A DNA stretch of 40,031 nt. It comes from Streptomyces abikoensis. Lineage in GTDB: Bacteria > Actinomycetota > Actinomycetes > Streptomycetales > Streptomycetaceae. Each line of letters opens with the position of its first letter. The first letter of the stretch is position 1. The stretch spans positions 1 to 40,031 of the forward strand of contig NZ_BMRT01000018.1 of NCBI RefSeq assembly GCF_014648775.1, in the 5' to 3' direction. Below the pieces are notes generated by a model. The model worked only from the letters and a program-made list of their open reading frames with translations. It did no database searches and had not been told where the DNA came from. This document shows positions 24,501-30,277 of the stretch, one piece after another. Made by a program: the position numbers and the translations under genes.

Positions 24501-24710
24501 TACCAGAGTCACAAGGAGAACGGATCGGACGTCTTCTTGTTCGTGCGCCGGTACAAGAAGAACGACATAGGTGGAGCTCAGCCGTGGATGCTCCTGGGGC
24601 CGGCCGAGTACGTCTCACACGAGGGCAGTAACCCCATGGGCATCATCTGGAAGCTCAAGCACGAGATGCCAGCTGATGTGTGGACGTACTCCGCCATTGC
24701 CGCCAGCTGA
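21570..24710 (+). CDS. PLD nuclease-DEAD helicase-DUF3427 protein
   Basis: This 1046-residue superfamily 2 helicase has a phospholipase-D-type nuclease domain in front. The PLD part (about 130-290) has TRLHAKAWLI (HxK) and YVGSSNLSRAALLDGLEWN. The helicase core follows, with Walker A AATGTGKT (about 348), VIVIDEFHHG (DEFH in place of DEAH), LGLTATPER and QQLGRGLRRT. The final 300 residues match a DUF3427-type C-terminal domain as I remember it. PLD-helicase-DUF3427 proteins occur in bacterial DNA-defence neighbourhoods. ATG 21570 has GAGG 9 nt upstream; the much longer open frame to the left is antisense to the nuclease gene. It is divergent from the McrB-N gene, with a 159-bp shared promoter region. 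A hairpin at 24760 ends it. GC is lower than in flanking genes. Confidence 0.88.
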   Translation: MSERFSSQATPVPGLYEELITSRLEGHLQELEATGWQSTAQPVGEHSSPHVLARHIAQTVHRILASLPASEQVLAANHILESMSSLDGAKQWIEIVADGPRQLLAIAEQEAPGAYSIRPATPLSDTALLTNSPEDPNLGYELRAELATADRIDLLCAFVKWHGLRVLEDSLKGAAARGVPIRVITTTYIGATERKALDRLVKDFNAEVKVNYELRSTRLHAKAWLIRRHSGYDTAYVGSSNLSRAALLDGLEWNVRLSSVATPAVLKKFEATFDAYWSDAAFESYDPEKDGDRLDEALLQAGGKGGSGRPTISLSGLEVRPYPHQKDMLERLQVERDVHGRHRNLLVAATGTGKTVMAALDYRALRAKLQNRDLKLLFVAHRKEILKQSILTYQHVLNDANFGELLVGGEVPEGWTHVFASVQSLNARSLERFAPDHFDVIVIDEFHHGVSPTYRRIIDHFKPAELLGLTATPERMDGQNVQDKFFDGRIAAEMRLWEALENDLLSPFHYFGIADSVDLEGLTWKRGAYDTGELDKLFTGNHARARLVVKAVQDKVTDPGTMRALGFCVSVAHARFMAEFFQQVGLNAMALDASTPATERAQALTDLREGKIQVLFSVDLFNEGLDIPDVDTLLLLRPTSSATVFLQQLGRGLRRTPEKAVLTVLDFIGQHRKEFRFEEQFRALTNLTRKRLVDNMEQDFPLLPSGCQIVLDRKSKKRILENIKNQIGVNVTQLTREVTAYAEPRLSDYLRESQRELKELYRASNSWTRLLRRAHLLPEVGPAGEEALLKRVSAFLHVDDPARVAAYCRMLEDDAPAYETLDQVGQAYARMLFFSLWPLGGGFASYDEGFHALAEQVDFRSELRQVLSYNLAHTEHLPVQLVGAHASIPLTVHASYSREEILPALGQASVGGFLPGHFREGVKWCESAKIDALLITLEKDEKDFSPETRYKDYARSPELFHWESQNQTSSTSPTGMRYQSHKENGSDVFLFVRRYKKNDIGGAQPWMLLGPAEYVSHEGSNPMGIIWKLKHEMPADVWTYSAIAAS

Positions 24711-24759
24711 GCTACGAGGCGACACTCGTCACCGCCGCCTCGAAGCGCTTCTGAGCTCG

Positions 24760-24792
24760 GTCCAGGGCAGCGACCGGGGCAGTGCCCTGGAC
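24760..24792 (+). terminator. Terminator after the PLD-helicase gene
   Basis: GTCCAGGGCA (24760-24769) and TGCCCTGGAC (24783-24792) form a perfect 10-bp stem with a 13-nt loop, 50 nt after the helicase stop. No T tract follows. It marks the likely right edge of the island transcripts. Confidence 0.7.
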
Positions 24793-24818
24793 CTGGAGCC
24801 AGTGGGAGGAAGTCGGTG

Positions 24819-25505
24819 ATGTCCCCCGTCTATGCCGAGCGCGCCTCACGGTTGTCGGGCGCCGTTGTGTGGACGCGGGGTCCGGAGGGCGGCGGTGCCG
24901 GCATCGTGTTGCCCGATGGGTGTATGGATCTGCTGTGGACCGAGGGCAGGCTGCTCGTTGCCGGGCCCGATACCCGGGCGTACCGCAGTGCTCAAGGGCC
25001 TTGGGTGGGTGTCCGGTTCTTTCCCGGGACCGCTCCCGGGCTGCTGGGTGTGCCCGCGCACGAGCTGCGCGACCGGCGGGTGGAGCTCGGCGATCTCTGG
25101 TCCGGCGCTGAAGTGCGCCGGTTGATCGAACGTGTCGACGCGGCGGTCGATCCTGCCGTCGCGATTGAGGAACTTGCCCTGCGTCTCGCTGGCGACGCGC
25201 CGCCCTCTGATCCCGTCCTGCGGGCGGTCGTGGCATCGCTGGGCGCCGGGCGGTCCGTCTCGGCTACCGCCGAATCCGTGGGGCTCGGTGCGCGGCAGCT
25301 CCATCGGCTTGCCCTGGGCGCTTTTGGCTACGGGCCCAAGACCCTCGCCCGGATCCTCCGGATGCAGCGTGCCCTGGCCCTGGCCCGCTCCGGCGTGTCC
25401 TTCGCTGAGACCGCCGTCCTGGCCGGCTTCGCGGACCAGGCTCATCTGGCTCGTGATGTTCGCGCGCTGACCGGACAGTCGCTGAGCGGGCTGGTGCGGT
25501 CTTAG
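24819..25505 (+). CDS. AraC-family transcriptional regulator
   Basis: This 228-residue regulator has a non-catalytic N-terminal sensor domain (about 1-120, with VLPDGCMDLLWTEGRLLVAGPD, typical of the short AraC group) and a C-terminal double helix-turn-helix. The latter includes SVSATAESVGLGARQLHRLA and LARSGVSFAETAVLAGFADQAHLARD. ATG 24819 (or GTG 24816, directly before it) follows GGAGGA. It ends 1 bp from the stop of a VOC-family gene on the other strand. AraC-VOC neighbours are often functionally linked, though here they are convergent. GC content is back to the level of the core genes. The effector is unknown. Confidence 0.85.
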   Translation: MSPVYAERASRLSGAVVWTRGPEGGGAGIVLPDGCMDLLWTEGRLLVAGPDTRAYRSAQGPWVGVRFFPGTAPGLLGVPAHELRDRRVELGDLWSGAEVRRLIERVDAAVDPAVAIEELALRLAGDAPPSDPVLRAVVASLGAGRSVSATAESVGLGARQLHRLALGAFGYGPKTLARILRMQRALALARSGVSFAETAVLAGFADQAHLARDVRALTGQSLSGLVRS

Positions 25506-25506
25506 T

Positions 25507-25920
25507 TCACGCCAGAGGGGCGAAGAGGTCTACGCCGTTGCCGTCCGGGTCGTGCACCACTGCGTACCGCTGGCCCCAGAAGGCGTCCCACGGCTTCAGC
25601 TCACCGTGGTATCCGGCGGCGGTCAAGTCCTCGTACAGCGCGTCCACGTGATGGGGGCTCGTGCAGCGGAACGCCAGGCCCAGTCGGCCGCCACCACCCG
25701 TTGGTGGGCGCCACGTCGGGTGGAAGGAGCGGACGGTGCTCTCGGGGTCCAGGAGGAGGCGCAGCCCGCCCGGTAGGGCCGCCTCCACGTGTGGCTGGTT
25801 CTCGGAGCCTTCGGGGAACTCGATCCCCAGGCGTCGGTAGAAGGCGAGCGACGCTGCCAGGTCGGAGACGACGAGGCCGATGGAGTGGAACTCAGGTGCT
25901 GGTGCCGGTGTCGGGCTCAT
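25507..25920 (-). CDS. VOC-family (glyoxalase/bleomycin-resistance) protein
   Basis: This 137-residue protein has two beta-alpha-beta-beta-beta modules of the vicinal oxygen chelate fold. Signatures are IGLVVSDLAASLAFYRRLGI at the N-terminus and WGQRYAVVHDPDGNGVDLFA at the C-terminus, the latter with the usual DPDGN. Family members bind a metal and act as lyases, dioxygenases or drug-binding proteins. The exact activity cannot be told. ATG 25920 has no Shine-Dalgarno, but TAAGCT (complement of 25928-25933) ends 7 nt before it, pointing to leaderless expression. It is tail-to-tail with the AraC gene, with 1 bp between the stops. Confidence 0.87.
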   Translation of the reverse strand: MSPTPAPAPEFHSIGLVVSDLAASLAFYRRLGIEFPEGSENQPHVEAALPGGLRLLLDPESTVRSFHPTWRPPTGGGGRLGLAFRCTSPHHVDALYEDLTAAGYHGELKPWDAFWGQRYAVVHDPDGNGVDLFAPLA

Positions 25921-26001
25921 GTGCGGGAGCTTAGGCAGGGCTTGGGCGGCCGGTCTTGAAGGAAACGGACCCGCCCCGGCCCTGCCGACCGCGTTCGACG
26001 C

Positions 26002-26376
26002 TCAGTACGTCGGGTACGGCGGGTACGGCGGGACGTGCTTCGGGCTGGGGCCGTACTTGTTGTGCTCCGGCTTGGTGTCGAGGCACGTGAACACCAGCAG
26101 GACGATCCAGCCCACGACCGGTATCAGGCCGAACAGGATCCACCACGCCGAGCGGTCGGTGTCGTGCAGGCGCCGGACGGTGGCGGCGAGCGAGGGGAGG
26201 AACACGGCCACGACGTACACGGTCCCGATGAGGGAGTCCGTGCCGAACACGGCGTCGGCAATGGCCAGCACGATGCTGATGACGGTGCTGATCAGGGTGA
26301 ACATCCAGTACTCCTGGCGGCGCGCCCGGCCGCTGAACACCGCGTATTTCTTGAGTACGGCTATGTACCAGTCCAC
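26002..26376 (-). CDS. DUF805-family small membrane protein
   Basis: This 124-residue integral membrane protein has the DUF805 pattern: an N-terminal YAVFSGRARRQEYWMF, about four hydrophobic segments, and the loop VRRLHDTDRSAWW before the last helix pair. Function is unknown. GTG 26376 has AGGAG 6 nt upstream. The longer upstream open frame is antisense to the next gene and not used. The leader is odd: a UUCG-capped hairpin followed by U-rich sequence sits directly against the ribosome binding site (26387-26410), so expression may be limited by early termination. The C-terminal tail is Pro/Tyr-rich (PPYPPYPTY). Confidence 0.87.
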   Translation of the reverse strand: MDWYIAVLKKYAVFSGRARRQEYWMFTLISTVISIVLAIADAVFGTDSLIGTVYVVAVFLPSLAATVRRLHDTDRSAWWILFGLIPVVGWIVLLVFTCLDTKPEHNKYGPSPKHVPPYPPYPTY

Positions 26377-26386
26377 TAGGTCTCCT

Positions 26387-26410
26387 AAAAGCAAAAGGCC
26401 CCGAAGGGCC
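26387..26410 (-). terminator. Terminator-like hairpin in the DUF805 leader
   Basis: On the complement, GGCCC-TTCG-GGGCC (26410-26397) is followed by TTTTGCTTTT (26396-26387). It lies between a TATAGA -10 candidate (complement of 26416-26421) and the AGGAG of the DUF805 gene. Transcripts starting from that -10 would begin with this hairpin. Confidence 0.6.
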
Positions 26411-26488
26411 CGGTTTCTATAGGTAAAGGCAGGGTAAAAACTACACCATGTGGGGGATTTCCGACACCATCCACCGCCCCGCACCCCG

Positions 26489-26511
26489 TTGTCAGTGGTC
26501 ACCGCTAGGTT
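26489..26511 (+). promoter_or_regulatory. Consensus PafBC-type DNA-damage promoter
   Basis: TTGTCAGTG (26489-26497), then GTCACCGC (8 nt), then TAGGTT (26506-26511). This matches tTGTCRgtg-N8-TAnnnT, the RecA-independent SOS-type promoter of actinobacteria, at every defined position. The ATG follows 7 nt after the -10. Confidence 0.65.
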
Positions 26512-26518
26512 CAGGCAC

Positions 26519-27130
26519 ATGAGTTCGGGACTGAGTGTGTATCTGCTGGACCCGGCCAGGACCCGCGCCCTGGTCGGCTCGCGTGACGAGCAGCTGCTGG
26601 AGGTCATCCGCAGCAACTTCGCCGAGGATCTGGCGCGCGACGACGACTGGTTCTCGCACGCGATAAAGGACGGCGCGCCCACGGCGTACGAGGCGTTGGA
26701 AGCCGTCGTCAACGGCGGGCCGTTCAGCGAGGACGAGGGGCACGCCTTCCAGTACGGGTACGCGTACAAGCGGCTCTGCGACCTCACCGGTTCCTTCCTC
26801 GACAACTCCTGCTTCTGCCCCTTCCGGGGCAGCTGGCTGTCGGTGGTCGACGAGGGGCTGCGGGCCCTCGGGATCACGGCGGTGTCCGTGGAGGAGTTCG
26901 GCTACAGCGACTTCCCCGATCCCCTGCCCCGGCCGTACGAGGCGCCGGGGTGCGGTGAGTGGACGCCGGAGCAGTGCGCCAAGGCCCTGGAGCAGTTCGA
27001 GGAGACCAAGCGGAAGGGGCATGCTCCGCCGCTGGAGCCCGAGGTCGTCGAAGCGGTCATGGACGTCATCGGGTGGCTGGGGCACGCCGCGGCCCGGCCG
27101 GGGTTCGGGATCATCGGGTTCCGGTCTTAG
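26519..27130 (+). CDS. DUF7691-type hypothetical protein
   Basis: This 203-residue soluble protein begins MSSGLSVYLLDP and resembles a small Streptomyces family I recall as DUF7691. Visible features are a conserved-looking HAFQYGYAYKRLCDL block (about 79-93), a CFCPFRG cysteine motif, and a C-terminal helix. No catalytic motif is evident and no function can be given. The ATG at 26519 lies 7 nt after a consensus PafBC-type promoter, so it is probably a leaderless, DNA-damage-induced gene. The longer frame from 26450 would start upstream of the promoter and is rejected. It is convergent with the O-methyltransferase gene (12 bp between stops). Confidence 0.7.
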   Translation: MSSGLSVYLLDPARTRALVGSRDEQLLEVIRSNFAEDLARDDDWFSHAIKDGAPTAYEALEAVVNGGPFSEDEGHAFQYGYAYKRLCDLTGSFLDNSCFCPFRGSWLSVVDEGLRALGITAVSVEEFGYSDFPDPLPRPYEAPGCGEWTPEQCAKALEQFEETKRKGHAPPLEPEVVEAVMDVIGWLGHAAARPGFGIIGFRS

Positions 27131-27142
27131 GTCTCCAGCCTG

Positions 27143-28153
27143 TCATGCGTCCCCCGCCGCCTCTCCCTCCACGATCGACAGGACCGTTCCCGTCGGGATG
27201 ACCCGCGTCAGGCGCAGCCCCGCCTCCTCGAACAGGTCCTTGAATTCCCGCTCCGTGCGTTCGCGGCCCACCAGCGACGCCATCATCATCAGGTCCAGCG
27301 CCTTGCCCTGGTGCGGGGCGTTGTCCTGCGGGATCACCGCGTCGATGACCAGGACCCGGCCGCCCGGCGCCATCGCACGCCGGCAGTTGCCGAGGATCGT
27401 CCTCGACTGGGCGTCGTCCCAGTCGTGAAGGATGCGCTTGAGGAGGTAGATGTCGCCGGGTGGGGCCGAGGTGAAGAAGTCGCCCTCGGCCAGCGTCCAA
27501 CGGCCTGCCAGCTCCGGGGTGTTCAGGCGGTGGCCTGCCAAGACGTGAGGCTGGTCGTAGAGGATGCCCTGGAGGGCGGGGCGGTCGCTCAGAACGGACA
27601 GCAGGAGGCCGCCGTGGCCGCCGCCCACGTCCACCACCGTGGCCCCGGGCGGGAACGGGTACGCGTCGGCGATGGGCTGGTTCTCCGCGTCGGACATGGA
27701 CGCCATGCCGTCGTGGAAGATCGCCGCCGTCTCCGCGTCCCGCTCGAAGTGGTCGAAGAACGGCGCGCCGAAGATGCCCTCGAAGGCCGACGTGCCCTCC
27801 ACCACGCACCTGGTCATCTCGCCCGCCGGCAGCCACATCGTCCGGTCCGTGATCATCAGGACCGCCGAGCGGACCGAAACGGGTGCGTCCGAACGCAGTG
27901 CGTCCCCCGTCTCCGTCAGGCGGAAGCGGCCCTCCCCGTCCTCCTCGAACAAGCCCCGCGTGGCCAGGAGGCGCAGGACCCGGTGGAGGCTGCGGGGATC
28001 CGTGCCCGTCGCCTTCGCCAGGTCCGACGGGGTGCGGGGGCCGTCCGTCAGGTGGTCCGCCACGCCCACGGCGGCTGCCACGCGCAGCGCCGCCGGGTAG
28101 AGGAAGCCCAGGGCTTCGTCGATGATTCGAGCCGCGCTCGCTTCATTGGTCAC
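27143..28153 (-). CDS. SAM-dependent O-methyltransferase
   Basis: This 336-residue methyltransferase has the two-domain build of plant-type and polyketide O-methyltransferases. An N-terminal winged-helix dimerisation domain (about 1-100, with ALRVAAAVGVADHLTDGPRT) is followed by a Rossmann domain with the SAM site VVDVGGGHGGLLLSVL (about 170-185), the LLKRILHDWDD motif holding the usual catalytic His-Asp, and GGRVLVIDAVIP. Substrates are typically phenolic or polyketide hydroxyls. No biosynthetic genes surround it, so it may act alone. The start GTG 28153 has no obvious ribosome binding site and is uncertain. It is divergent from a small membrane protein gene 87 bp away. Confidence 0.88.
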   Translation of the reverse strand: MTNEASAARIIDEALGFLYPAALRVAAAVGVADHLTDGPRTPSDLAKATGTDPRSLHRVLRLLATRGLFEEDGEGRFRLTETGDALRSDAPVSVRSAVLMITDRTMWLPAGEMTRCVVEGTSAFEGIFGAPFFDHFERDAETAAIFHDGMASMSDAENQPIADAYPFPPGATVVDVGGGHGGLLLSVLSDRPALQGILYDQPHVLAGHRLNTPELAGRWTLAEGDFFTSAPPGDIYLLKRILHDWDDAQSRTILGNCRRAMAPGGRVLVIDAVIPQDNAPHQGKALDLMMMASLVGRERTEREFKDLFEEAGLRLTRVIPTGTVLSIVEGEAAGDA

Positions 28154-28240
28154 CAGCCATGCATGCCCGGGGCGGCGGACGATTCCCCTTCCCCCAGCGT
28201 TAGCTTTAGGACGAGATCACTTGATACGGAGGTTGTTGCT

Positions 28241-28543
28241 GTGGCAGTTCCTACGTCCCTGGTCGCCGCCGGTGGTCTCATCGGCGGTTACGGCATCGCG
28301 CGGTGGACCAAGCAGCGGCCCCTCGGCGGAGTGGCCCTCGCCGCCGCCGGTGCTCTCGCCGCCAAGCAGTGGAAGGACACCGTCGGCGCGCCTGCCGCCG
28401 CCGGGCTCACCGGCCTCTACGTCGCCGCGTTCGCCGGGTCGCATCCGCTGGCCAAGAAGGTCGGGGCCTGGCCGTCCGTGTTCGGGGTCGCCGGAGCGGT
28501 CGCGCTTGCGTCTTGGGCGGTGGAGCGGGGCGGCAGCCGCTGA
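28241..28543 (+). CDS. Small membrane protein, function unknown
   Basis: This 100-residue protein is mostly hydrophobic, with three or four short Gly/Ala-rich membrane segments (SLVAAGGLIGGYGIA, GGVALAAAGALAAKQW, AAAGLTGLYVAAFAG, SVFGVAGAVALASW) separated by basic residues. GTG 28241 has GGAGG 8 nt upstream, and TAGCTT (28201-28206) is a possible -10. It is divergent from the methyltransferase and convergent with the DsbA-like gene. Short proteins of this look are common in Streptomyces, but I know no function. Confidence 0.75.
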   Translation: MAVPTSLVAAGGLIGGYGIARWTKQRPLGGVALAAAGALAAKQWKDTVGAPAAAGLTGLYVAAFAGSHPLAKKVGAWPSVFGVAGAVALASWAVERGGSR

Positions 28544-28558
28544 GTGCTCCACTGCGGG

Positions 28559-28603
28559 CCGGTGGGGGCTGATCGCGCAGTTCCCCGCGCCCCTTCGGGG
28601 CGC
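28559..28603. terminator. Terminator within a dispersed Streptomyces repeat
   Basis: GCGCCCC (28587-28593) and GGGGCGC (28597-28603) form a stem capped by a UUCG-type turn. It is preceded by CGCGCAGTTCCCC, a sequence I recognise from many Streptomyces intergenic regions. It lies exactly against the DsbA-like stop codon and separates two convergent genes. Confidence 0.8.
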
Positions 28604-29209
28604 TCAGCTGAAGTCGAGGTCCCCGGTCCGGCTGCGCTTCAGTTCGAAGAACTTCGGGTAGCCGGCCAGCAGGCGGATGCCGTCGAAGATCCGCACCGCG
28701 TCCTCGCCCCGCGGGATCGCCGTCAGCACCGGGCCGAAGAAGGCGACGCCGTCGACGTGGAGAGTGGGAGTACCCACCTCCTCGCCCACCGGGTCCATGC
28801 CCTCGTGGTGGCTCTTGCGCAGCGCCTCGTCGTACTCCGTCGTGTACGCCGCCTCCGCCAGCTCCTCCGGGAGGCCGGCCTCGGCGAGGGCCTCGCGGAT
28901 CAGCTCGTCGCCGGCCTCCCGGTCGGCGTTGTGGATGCGGGTGCCCAGCGCTGTGTAGAGGTCCCGCAGCACGTGCTCGCCGTGCTCCTGGGCCGCCGCC
29001 GTGCACACCCGGACCGGGCCCCAGCCGGTGTCCAGGAGTCGGCGGTAGCGCTCGGGGAGGTCCTCGCGGCCCTCGTTGAGCACGGACAGGCTCATGACGC
29101 GGAAGCGCAGGTCGAGGTCGCGGTGCTGGTCGACCTCCGTGATCCAGCGGGACGTGATCCAGGCGAAGGGGCAGATCGGGTCGAAGTAGAAGTCCACCTT
29201 GTTTGTCAT
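28604..29209 (-). CDS. DsbA-family, mycothiol-dependent nitroreductase-like protein
   Basis: This 201-residue thioredoxin-fold protein with a helical insertion is close to the actinobacterial Rv2466c group. The active-site region is VDFYFDPICPFAWITSRW. Rv2466c has CxxC (CPWC) there, but here the second Cys is Ala, leaving a single catalytic Cys. VGTPTLHVDGVAFFGPVL carries the cis-Pro before the last strands. A single-Cys enzyme would be expected to work through a mixed disulfide with mycothiol. ATG 29209 follows TAGGCT on the complement by 7 nt with no ribosome binding site, so it is probably leaderless. The upstream in-frame codons are not used. It is convergent with the small membrane protein gene. 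Confidence 0.85.
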   Translation of the reverse strand: MTNKVDFYFDPICPFAWITSRWITEVDQHRDLDLRFRVMSLSVLNEGREDLPERYRRLLDTGWGPVRVCTAAAQEHGEHVLRDLYTALGTRIHNADREAGDELIREALAEAGLPEELAEAAYTTEYDEALRKSHHEGMDPVGEEVGTPTLHVDGVAFFGPVLTAIPRGEDAVRIFDGIRLLAGYPKFFELKRSRTGDLDFS

Positions 29210-29297
29210 GACCACGAGCCTATGGGGTAGTTGTCCCATCGGACTGGTCCACTTGTTGCCCGTGGTCATGGGCCAATCGCTCGGCCGTCAACAGGTC

Positions 29298-30248
29298 CTA
29301 CGCCGACGCCTCCGTCAGCTTCGCCAGCTCCGCGTCCGTGAGCTTCAGGTCCGCCACCGCCAGCAGCGCCGGCAGCTGCTCGACCGTACGGGCGCTGGCC
29401 AGCGGCGTCGCCACCGTCGGCTGGGCCGCGAGCCAGGCCAGGGCCACGGTCGCGAGCTCGGCGTCGTGCGCGGCGGCCACCTCGTCGAGGGCGGCCAGCA
29501 CGCGCGCGCCCCGCTCCGTCCCCAGGTACTTCACCGCGCCGCCCGCACGCGCGCTGTCCACCGTCGTCCCCGGCCGGTACTTGCCGGTCAGGAAGCCCGA
29601 GGCCAGCGCGAAGTACGGGACGGCGGCCAGGCCGTGCTCGGCGGCCACGGAGGCGAGTTCGCCCTCGTAGGTGTCGCGCGAGACCAGGTTGTAGTGGGGC
29701 TGGATCGCCACGTACTTGGCCAGGCCGGCGGCGTCCGAGAACTCGAGCGAGGCCCGCAGACGCTCCGGCGAGATGTTGGAGGCCGCGATCTCGCGGACCT
29801 TGCCCTCCTTCACCAGGCCGTCCAGCGTCGTGATGATGTCCTCCACGGGGACCGACTCGTCGTCCACGTGCGTGTAGTAGAGGTCGATGTAGTCCGTGCG
29901 GAGGCGGCGCAGCGACGCCTCGACGTCGGCCTTGATGGTCGCGGGGGCCAGGCCGCGGTGCTCGGGCACGCCGTTGCCCACCTTGGTGGCGACGACGATC
30001 GCGTCACGGTTGCCGCGCTCCGCGAGCCAGTTCCCGATGACGGTCTCGGACTCGCCGCCCTGGTTGCCGGGCACCCAGGCGGAGTAGACGTCCGCCGTGT
30101 CGATGAAATTGCCGCCCGCCTCCGCGTAGGCGTCGAGGACGGCGAAGGACTGCTTCTCGTCGGCCGTCCACCCGAAGACGTTGCCGCCCAGGTTCAGGGG
30201 GTGGACGGAGAGACTGCCGATATTCGTGCGATGCGTGTTGTCAGCCAT
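29298..30248 (-). CDS. Aldo/keto reductase
   Basis: This 316-residue NADPH-dependent oxidoreductase has the (beta/alpha)8 barrel of aldo/keto reductases. The catalytic tetrad is visible: Asp and Tyr in FIDTADVYSAW, Lys in VATKVGN and His in YYTHVDD. The cofactor region near the C-terminus reads ATPLASARTVEQL. It resembles the voltage-gated-channel-beta/YajO-type group. ATG 30248 has GGGGAG upstream, at a longer spacing than usual. It lies 29 bp downstream of an MFS transporter on the same strand, so the two are likely one operon. The pair may import and reduce a sugar or aldehyde, but the substrate is not shown by the sequence. Confidence 0.9.
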   Translation of the reverse strand: MADNTHRTNIGSLSVHPLNLGGNVFGWTADEKQSFAVLDAYAEAGGNFIDTADVYSAWVPGNQGGESETVIGNWLAERGNRDAIVVATKVGNGVPEHRGLAPATIKADVEASLRRLRTDYIDLYYTHVDDESVPVEDIITTLDGLVKEGKVREIAASNISPERLRASLEFSDAAGLAKYVAIQPHYNLVSRDTYEGELASVAAEHGLAAVPYFALASGFLTGKYRPGTTVDSARAGGAVKYLGTERGARVLAALDEVAAAHDAELATVALAWLAAQPTVATPLASARTVEQLPALLAVADLKLTDAELAKLTEASA

Positions 30249-30277
30249 GCGATGGTTCAACTCCCCTGCCGGGCCCG

